Positions 56,378 to 64,000 of a stretch of DNA of 64,000 nt are shown here, in pieces (the stretch's first letter is position 1; the number at the start of each line of letters is the position of its first letter). The notes beneath the pieces were generated by a model. The model saw only the letters and a list, made by a program, of their open reading frames with translations, did no database searches and was not told where the DNA came from. Source of the stretch: Malania oleifera (taxonomy: Eukaryota > Streptophyta > Magnoliopsida > Santalales > Ximeniaceae). Made by a program: the position numbers and the translations under genes. The stretch spans positions 35,176,231-35,240,230 of the forward strand of contig NC_080420.1 of NCBI RefSeq assembly GCF_029873635.1, given 5' to 3'.

Positions 56378-58464
56378 TGTTGACCTTATAGGTCACTCGA
56401 TTTTAATAATGACAAATACTCAAGTATTTGATGGCTATCTAGTTCATGTGCAGGTTTATATTCGCAGATACTTTGATGGCATATGAAGTAGAGCATGAAA
56501 ATCTTGAAGATCAATATGTTATAATTCATTATTATTTAATCTGAGTCTGTAATAGTAATTAGGGAAAATGGTCTGTAATAATCAATGCTTTGCTTGTATG
56601 GTAGAATAGATAAGCTCAAAAAGACCTAAACTGACCTTAAGTTTCCCATGCATGCATAAATGAATGCCCTATCAAATTTAAGTTAATTATTATATGAATA
56701 AGGGTAGCATTTCAAAGAGAAAAGGATCGAAAATTTCGAAATTGACATGTTTAGTCGACCGAACTCAGTTACACTAAGATCCTCGGTCAACTGAACCCCA
56801 ACTAGGTCAACATGTTGACCTCTCGGTCGACCGACCAGAAATATATAGGCAAGACTTGGTCGACCGAACCTCCCTGGGTCAACAAGTTGACTACTCGGTC
56901 AACTAACCAAGTTTATATGGGCAACGCCCTGGTCGACCGAACCCCCATGTGGGAAATGCCAACAGCCCGGTCAACTGAACCACGTGGATTTGGAAAATCA
57001 CCCTTCAACCATGCAAGTCCGATCAACCATCCTTTCAGTTCAAATTTCTCCTGGTCGACCAAACCTAGCCACTTGATCAACCGAACCTCAAGTTCGTTCG
57101 ACTGGTGCTCTCAGGTTGGCGAGAATTACTGGGGTTAAAATGCAGTTAAAATTTATTAACCTCAGTTAAAATTTTTCAAAAATGATTAATATGTCCTAAA
57201 CGGTTATAATTTTGGGGATTTCTATATATACCTCTTCATTTGCAAAAATTAGTCAATGATTAGCAAACTTAATTAGAAAAAATCCTCTGAAATTAAAAAA
57301 AAATCCTACTTCCATTTTTAAGCCTCTAGCACTCATTCTTACCCAATTTTATAGCTTAAATCTCTTTGTAAATGTTCTTGAGTATTCTTCTCAAAGGCTT
57401 AAGCTCTCTCTTGTTCTTGATTGATTGAAATTATTTTATTAGAGAGTAAACTTCAAGTTTCCTTAGGAGACTTTGTTAATAAGTCTTCTTTAGGAATACT
57501 TCATTGGGCTTTTGGGTTTCACATTGTCATTGCAATACTCAAGGAGTTCATATTGGATTTTGATTGCTAAAAATATTTACACATCATTTTCAAAAATATC
57601 TCTTGTGCTTGTCTTTGAGAAATATATTTTGAGATATTTGCTAAAGTGCTGAAAAATCTTTGTTGCTATATCGTTTATTTGATATCATCATCTTGACACA
57701 AAAATTAAATAATTTCTACAAATCATTTTTAAATATCTCTCGTGGTTTATATTGAGAAAAACATTTGTTGAGATATTTGAAGCATACTTGTGATATTTGT
57801 TGTTGTGCTGTGATTGGGAATATTATTTTGACACAAAGATCCTATCACTAACACTCATATACTGATGACATTATTTGCATAAAAATTTGAGAGTAGATAC
57901 TAAGACCACATTGAGCTTATCTTATCATATGATTTGGTGGTGTATTGATTAGATTGGTACATAATCTGCTTAGTTGAGAAGCATATTTGTTGTATGCAAA
58001 TTTTATTGAGAAATCTGTTGTATTCTAGGCATGGCTTGAGGGGCGGTAATCTAGCCCAGTATGGATTCGTTGTTAAAGGTTCAGGTCAGCCTTGTGTTAA
58101 TTTGACCTAGTTCTAAAGGTTGAGGTCAACCATGTGGTAATTGACTTGGTTGTTTAGGTGTCGCTCCACCTGTTAAGTGAGCTTATAGTGGTAATTTTTG
58201 TATTTGTTAGCCAAGTCGGGGATGTAAGCAGTTTTCCGAACCTCAATAACATCTCTGAGTGTCATCTTTATTTACTGCTATGTTGTGCATGCTTTGCTAA
58301 ATTATTTGTGTAGTTTAATTTCTATTGTATATTTATATTGATTTGCTCATCTGCATTATATTAACCCTAGGCTTGTATAATACCGCTATTAAGGGATTGA
58401 CCTAGGGGATAAAATTTGAAAATATCAATTCACCCCCCCTTTTGGGATTACGGTAAAGCTAACA
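56378..58464 (+). repeat. 3' LTR of the Sirevirus-like element
   Basis: 2087 bp and colinear with the 5' LTR, with scattered differences and small indels from its first 150 bases on. This indicates an old insertion. Confidence 0.92.
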
Positions 58465-58678
58465 GTCCTCCAGAAAATGCCAGCGGATTTGTTTGAGTAA
58501 ACTGCTAGAATGTGCAGCCTCTATCAATCGCTAGCTATTCTCGCTCTCGAGAATCCCTTCGAGTTTCCTTCCTAGCCTATCGTGCTATATTGCATAGCAC
58601 TGTCGAGGCCTCAACATCATCTTCTCTAGAATTATCTACATGATTATCCTTTCCTTCCATAATCTTCTTTCCCCTGGG

Positions 58679-59277
58679 TAGGGGTGTACAAAAATTACCG
58701 AAATACCAAAAACTGGACCGAAACCGAATCGAAACCATAAACGATTTGGTTTTTCGGTTTTTGGTTTTGGTTGCGGTTTCCAAAAATAAAAATGTTCGAT
58801 TTCGGTTTTGGTTTCGATTTTATGTTGAAACCGAACCGAAAAAAAATTGAAATTTTGATTTATATAAAAAAAATATATATATATATATCTATATATCATA
58901 GCATGCAATATAGCCATATAGCCGCTATAGAAAATAAAAATGCTCAATAAATTTTTAAGAACTTTATGAAAAATAAAGGTTATTTTTGTTAAAAGTGCCC
59001 AACAGATTTTATTTTGTTAAAATTATGATTCCCTATAAAAAATTAAAATGCTCAATAAATTTTCAACAACTTTATGAAAATAAAGGTTATTTTTTTTGTA
59101 AAAAAAAATCGGTTTAAAACCAAAAAACTGCAACCAAATCGCCACATTTTCGGTTTTCAATTAAAGCATAATTTTGGTTCGGTTTCGATTTTGGTTCGGA
59201 AATCCTAAAATAAAAAATTTTGGTTCGATTTTTGGTTTTGGCCAAAATCGAACTGCACCGAACCGTGTACAATCCTA
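58679..59277. mobile_element. hAT-like MITE (599 bp), TAGGGGTG end, inside Gypsy gag
   Basis: The left end is TAGGGGTGTACA and the right end reads TGTACAATCCTA (the inverse TAGGATTGTACA). It is flanked by a perfect 8-bp duplication CCCCTGGG (58671-58678 and 59278-59285). Subterminal CGGTTT/AAACCG repeats are dense. The insertion lies a few codons after the gag start. Confidence 0.9.
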
Positions 59278-59976
59278 CCCCTGGGATCCATCCTGAAGAT
59301 AGAATAAAAACTGACTTAGAAATTCCACATTTATCATGGTTGATGCAAGTATGGAACGACGAATAATATAACATATATCCTAGGTTTGAAAAAGGTTTAT
59401 TTTGAACAATTGGTTTTCGAAGCATCAACTGAAAACATAAATATACTTATTCCAAAAACATTTCATACAGTTTAAATTTGTTAAAAATTTGACTTAACTT
59501 AATCCTCTTACCTGATTCTAAAAAAGAAATCGAATCGAACTAAAAAATTTGAAACCCTAGCCTTTCAAACCAATAAAAACACAAGATCCTATGAGCTGAG
59601 AGGAAAGAGAGTGATTCGGGAGTACGAGGGGACCCATAGGAGTCTTCTAGTGAATAAACCCCGAAACCATAGCAGAGCTCAAAAGAGGAATTTTTGGAAT
59701 TTCTTAAAAAAATGAGCTCACTTCTATTTATAGGTGAGCAGCCTAGGAGAAAATCGTTGACGATTTTCCTTGTATTCACAAAACCATTGACGGTTTTGTG
59801 GTTGACTCGCCCTATTAACCCAAAATCGGTGACCCTTTTCCCATGCTTTATAACACTGTCAACGGTTTTGGCCCTACCAACTAACTTCTTTCCTTTTTCT
59901 TTTATTTTCCTTTGTTTCTCTCTTTTATATTTATTTTCTTTTATTTTTCGGGTTTGGGTTTCTATATTGAGGGGGG

Positions 59977-60477
59977 GACAAAGTATGGGAACAAAGCATG
60001 GGAGACAAACATATTAAATACACTCATTAACTCCTAACATAATAAACACTCTCCAACTTGCTAAGCACACATTGCATTATTACAAATTAAATTGAAGACT
60101 CAAGCATGTGACCAAATGGAGGCCCAAATTCATGTAGGGCCTATGAAGTTGTGTGGGGCCCATAAGCCTTGTGGGATCCATATGGGTCTTCTTCCTTCAA
60201 TACTTCACTCGGGGTCTTCTCATACCGAAAGTCTTAAAGTAATCTTCGAATAACTCCACGTGTTCCTGTAAAACAGATTTAATGATAATGGACATCTGGA
60301 GGTCGTCCACGTGTCACCATGTTAGCAAAGGAGTGGACATCAGAGGTCGTCAAAGTGTCATCATATTAGCAAAGCAAAGAGGTAAAGCATTTTGATCCCC
60401 ATCAAACACCTTTGCCAATGAGGTGATGAACAAGAATATTTTTTTTAATCAATGGATAATTAGAGCAGAAGTCCTCT
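59977..60477. other. Unassigned stretch between Gypsy remnant and Tork LTR
   Basis: No gene is supported. It begins just after a TTGAGGGGGGGACAAAG purine run (59960-59976) that resembles a polypurine tract, but no LTR start follows. GTGTCACCATGTTAGCAAAG and GTGTCATCATATTAGCAAAG (60311, 60356) are a local imperfect repeat. Confidence 0.5.
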
Positions 60478-60851
60478 TGTTAGGAATCTTTAAGCAAAAA
60501 AAACACACACCAGCAAAATAGATGACACTAGAAATTACATGGTTCGGTCTAGATTGACCTACATTCACGGAGCACACCACAATCCACTATGAAACTGGGA
60601 GAAAAATACAAACTCTCTGACAGCTCTCTATGCACTCTTCCTTACTCTCTTTTCTGCATTCTACCTCTTTTCTCTGTACATTTATCACTCGCACACACCT
60701 CTCTATTTATAGATGGATGTAAGAATTACATTAAATGGTGATGGAGGAATTACAATAAATCGGCAGACATAGCTCAATGCGGCTCTAGCTTACACCAGCT
60801 TGCACGTAGCACCAGCTCACACACGTGTCTTCTGGCTCCAGCTACTCAACA
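60478..60851 (-). repeat. 3' LTR of the Tork-like element (374 bp)
   Basis: It has TGTT/AACA ends and a minus-strand TATAAATA box at 60704-60711. The candidate left flank of the target duplication is CCTCT (60473-60477). Confidence 0.85.
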
Positions 60852-60920
60852 ATCTCCCACTAGGAGACGGAGACGCCTCCTCAACCAGTATATGGCTAAA
60901 TGATGTGCTCAAATATGTCT

Positions 60921-63900
60921 TCAGGCATGAAGACCAACTGAAGTTGAACACAAATTCAACTTCTTAGTAGTCACCACCTTTGTCAACATATCTGCCAGAT
61001 TCCTGCTATCTTGGATTTTTTTCCAGTGTCAACACTTCATCCTCTAATAGAGATCTGACGAAATGATAACGTAATCCAATGCGTTTGGTTCTGAAATGAA
61101 ATGCAAAGTTATTTGCTAGATGTATCGCACTATGAGTGTCGCTGTACAAAATATTTCTTTCTCGCTTTATTCCGAGCTCTGTTAACAAACCTTGAAGCCA
61201 AATAATCTCTTTACTTACTTCTGTCACTACTACGTACTTAGTTTCTATAGTGGGTAGAACAACAATCTTCTATATCTATGACATCCAACTAACAGCTATT
61301 GTGCCAACAGTGAATATATATCCGGTGGTGCTTTTGCGATGATCAATTTCACCTACAAATTCAGCATCTACATACTCTTGAATTTTCAAGTCACTTTTGC
61401 CAAAACATAGGCACTTATCAATAGTACCACATAGATATCTCAAAATCCACTTCACTGCTTCCCAGTGAGTCTTCCCTGGATTTGACATATTCCTACTGAC
61501 AGCTCCCACTGCTTGGCCAATATCTGGTATGCTACCAACCATAGCATACATGAGACTTCTAATGACTGAAGCGTATGGTACCTTAGCCATAAAATCTTTT
61601 TCTTCATATGTCTGGGGAGATTGATCCTAAGAAAGATGGAAGTGACCTACCAATGGCGTATTTACTGCTTTGGTACTGCTCATGTTAAACCTCTGTAAAA
61701 CACGACTAATGTAATCTAAATGAGATAACCACAACGTACCTTGTTGCTTATCTCTATAGATCCGCATCCCAAAAATTTGCTTTGTAGGACCCAAGTTTTT
61801 CACAAACTCCTTTGACAATTGCTGCTTCAAATTTTTGATTTACTTCTATATTTGATATTGCGACTAGCATATCATCAACATTCAATAATAGGATAATATA
61901 GCTAGTACGATACCTCTTGAAGTAGCAATAGTGGTCGGCATTGCACTTTTGAAAATTTTTCCTCTGCATACAGCTATCAAATTTCTTGTACCATTTCCTA
62001 GGAGCTTGTTTGAGACCATACAAGGTCTTCTTCAATTTGCACACAAGATTCTCTTTACCTTTAACTGAGTAACCTTATGACTATTACATTTAAATTTCCT
62101 CATCAAGGTCACTGTGAAGAAATGTCGTCTTCACGTCCAACTGCTTAAGATGTAAGCCCTCTGAGGCAACAATACTCAAGATAGATCTGATGGTTGTCAG
62201 CTTCACAACTGGTGCAAAAATATCAGTGTAGTCAATTCCTTCCTTCTACTAGAAACCTTTGACTACTAACCAGGCTTTACACCTCTTGGATCCATCATGT
62301 GCTTCTTTGATCCTGTACACCCATTTTTTGTGAAGAGCCTTCTTACCTTTGGGCAACTTAGCTAGTTCCCATGTTTTGTTGGAGGTAAGAGACTTTATCT
62401 CATCTTTCATTGCTTTCATTGCAAGCTCCCACTTGCTTGAATCTCCTACCTGACATGCTTCAACATAGCATTCAGGTTCTCCTCCATCTGTAAGAAGTAA
62501 ATGATTCACATACCTCCTATTTGGTACATGCTGCCGAGAATATCTCCTAAGCTTTGGAGTTGGAGTAGGAGGTAGTGGTGCAATAATCTGCTCCACAAGT
62601 TCCTCTGTTTGAGGAATCTCGGTGTTCTGCTGAGGATTCTCGGTGTTCAGTTGACGTGTCCTTTCACCTTCTAGGACATCATCCACATCTGCATAGGTTG
62701 TTTCAAACCCTGTAGGTTTTGTTGTGTATCTATCATTGTACATTACCTTTTCATCAAAAATCACATCTCTGCTTCTGATCACCTTTTGTTTTCACCATCC
62801 CAAATGCGATACCCATATTCATCTCCACCATAACCGACGAAGGTGCATTTCCGGGATTTTGGATCAAGCTTATTCCTGACATGATCATTGATATGTACAT
62901 ATGCAACACAATCAAAAACTCTCAAATGTAAAAGTTTTACCTCTTTACCGCTCCATACTTCTTCTCGTAGTTTATAGTTCAATGGTACTGATGGACTCCT
63001 GTTAATCAAGTAAGTTGTTGTGTTGACTGCTTCTACCCAAAACATCATTGGTAAGCTTGACTGCATACGCATGCTTCTGGCTTTTTCTGTCAATGATCTG
63101 TTTATCCGTTCGGCTATGCTGTTGTGCTAAGGTGTACCTGACATAGTTCTTTCCATTATGATACCATGCTCATAGTAGAATTTCTTGAACCTGGTGTCAT
63201 CATACTCACCACCGTTATTGGTTCTCAGCTTCTTGATTTTCAAACTAGTTTCATTTTCAACCATTGCCTTCCAATTTTTAAAAGCATCAAAGAAGTCATA
63301 TTTTTTTTTAAGGAAGTAAATCCATACCTTCCAACAATGATCGTCAATAAATGTTACGAAGTAATGCTTCCCAGTTGTGGATGAAATGGTCGTTGGTCCC
63401 CATACATCTTAATGGACTAGCTCAAGTCTCTCCTTCTTTCGGGTACTAGTGTTCGTCTGGAAACTGACCCTCTTCTATTTCCCAAGTATGAAATCCTTAC
63501 ATGTGTCAATCATCACTGACTGTAAATCACTCAACTTTCCTTTGAAGTGCATCACCCTGAGTCCCTTCTCACTCAGGTGTCCGAGTCGTTGATGTCAAAT
63601 GTTGCTATCATCATTTCTTGTAGCAACTGTAATAGACATGCATGCATTAGGGGTTACATAAAGAGTTCCACTTTTCTTACCTCATGCAATCGTCGGTGCA
63701 CCCTTCGAAATCTTCTATTCATCACCAATGAAAGTTGTGTTATATCCTTCATTTGCCAATTGACCAACTGAGATCAAGTACTTCCTTAAGTATGGAATAT
63801 ATCTGACATCTCTCAGATTCCATACTGACCCGTTCATCTTGATCTTCACTGTCTCCTTGCCAGCAATGTCGCAAGGTTAACTATTGCTAAGGTATACTTT

Positions 63901-64000
63901 ACCAAAGTAACCTGGTGTATACTCCTCTAGGCAATCCGTACTGCAAATGGCATGAAATGAAGCTCTAGAGTCTAACACCCAAGTCTCCTTTTTGCATTCC
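60921..64000 (-). pseudogene. Tork-like Copia pol (protease to RNase H), degenerate
   Basis: From right to left: the protease reads WVLDSRASFHA near 63965-63990 (DSG expected), so it is likely inactive. The integrase core is broken; its C-terminal part includes RMQSSLPMMFWVEAVNTTTYLINR (63000-63080). The RT start has KWVYRIKEAHDGSKR (62300). The RT catalytic box reads NVDDML near 61880 (YVDD expected, but both Asp are kept), and KTLYGLKQAPRKWYKKF is at 61985-62040. RNase H/tail: YSDTHSAIHLANNFAFHFRTKR and LADMLTKVV, ending at a TGA at 60921-60923. Frames change at several points and stops are present. Confidence 0.88.

Larger units (their letters stand above)
48892..58464 (+). mobile_element. 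Complete Ty1/Copia element, Sirevirus (SIRE/Maximus)-like
   Basis: LTRs at 48892-51008 and 56378-58464 both begin TGTTGACC and end GCTAACA. The whole is flanked by GTCCT (48887-48891 and 58465-58469). It has an initiator-Met primer site, gag with a long C-terminal region, pol in Copia order (protease, integrase, RT, RNase H), and a purine tract before the 3' LTR. Long LTRs, a large gag and the CTTAGGGGGAG motif after pol (55852-55862) are Sirevirus-like. It carries multiple stops and at least one frameshift. Confidence 0.93.
47973..59290 (-). pseudogene. Gypsy gag remnant, interrupted twice
   Basis: The minus-strand reading parallels the intron-1 Gypsy gag. The VVTGNIYMLSNEAIVL segment near 47990 equals [16 protein letters not shown] there, and a CYRCGGVGHRTQD knuckle lies near 48195. 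Homology ends near 47973, right where the protease DSG motif should begin. The start codon (ATGGATCC, near 59290) is followed after a few codons by the hAT-like element. The Copia element sits deeper in the gene. Stops are frequent. Confidence 0.65.
47002..59976 (-). mobile_element. Gypsy remnant split by a Sirevirus-like Copia element and a hAT-like element
   Basis: The left part (47002 to about 47972) resembles a Tekay-type LTR. It starts TGTAACGCCC and shares GGGATGAGACACTTCTCAGTAAGGAAG-like sequence (47304-47330) with the intron-1 Gypsy LTR. Gag follows on the minus strand (47973-48891), is interrupted at 48891 by the Copia element, and resumes at 58465 to a start codon near 59290. The right end (about 59300-59976) has a leader and LTR-like sequence with minus-strand TATAAATAG at 59725. 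Pol is absent. The right border and target duplication are unresolved. Confidence 0.62.
60478..64000 (-). mobile_element. Ty1/Copia Tork/Tnt1-like element, 3' part, runs off the window
   Basis: The 3' LTR (60478-60851, TGTTAGGAATC...CTCAACA) is followed inward by a minus-strand polypurine tract CTCCTAGTGGGAGAT (60852-60866) and then by pol in reverse order. The protease reaches the window edge; gag and the 5' LTR lie beyond 64000. The short LTR and domain phrases are Tork/Tnt1-like. Confidence 0.85.

Noticed and set aside
58465-58678. Independent gene between the Copia LTR and the hAT-like element
   Set aside because: On the minus strand it reads as the continuation of the interrupted Gypsy gag, not as a separate gene.

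Overview
The window reads as nuclear DNA of a flowering plant, most likely a eudicot. It is AT-rich and carries an intron-split nuclear gene with plant-type splice sites. Most of the rest is plant transposable elements: Ty3/Gypsy Tat-like and Tekay-like, Ty1/Copia Sirevirus-like and Tork-like, plant L1 and RTE LINEs, a tRNA-derived SINE, and hAT-like nonautonomous elements with 8-bp target duplications. No organellar, bacterial or CRISPR-like content was seen. The species cannot be named from sequence alone.

Layout. (1) 1-4346: 3' part of a Tat-lineage Gypsy element in + orientation, with an antisense spliced gene (Transposase_28/PF04195-like), a tandem-repeat 3' UTR, a polypurine tract and a 429-bp 3' LTR. 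(2) About 4800-42960: one host gene on the + strand coding a J-domain protein. Four coding exons are secure: 17999-19750, 37968-38081, 38274-38423 and 42441-42581. The 5' end probably lies near 5.0-5.2 kb. Its introns are swollen by transposons. Intron 1 holds a complete antisense 9.3-kb Gypsy element. The 18.2-kb intron 2 holds hAT-like elements, L1 LINEs, a SINE and a solo LTR that itself contains two hAT-like elements. The 4.0-kb intron 4 holds RTE and L1 fragments. (3) 42960-44233: intergenic, with a weak candidate first exon of another gene at 44153. (4) 44234-60477: a transposon nest. A dead Copia element abuts a Gypsy remnant, which is split by a complete 9.6-kb Sirevirus-like Copia element (TSD GTCCT) and by a hAT-like element (TSD CCCCTGGG). 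(5) 60478-64000: 3' LTR and most of pol of a Tork-like Copia element on the minus strand, running off the window.

Functionally there is one clearly supported host gene. The transposon genes all carry stops, frameshifts or lost catalytic residues, so none looks autonomous. Most insertion boundaries can be read directly from matched target-site duplications. I found no evidence of a new enzymatic or defence system. The most useful novelties are the architecture of the J-domain gene, the nested insertions with readable order, the spliced antisense gene and higher-order repeat in the Tat element, and a group of hAT-like elements that share ends but differ inside.
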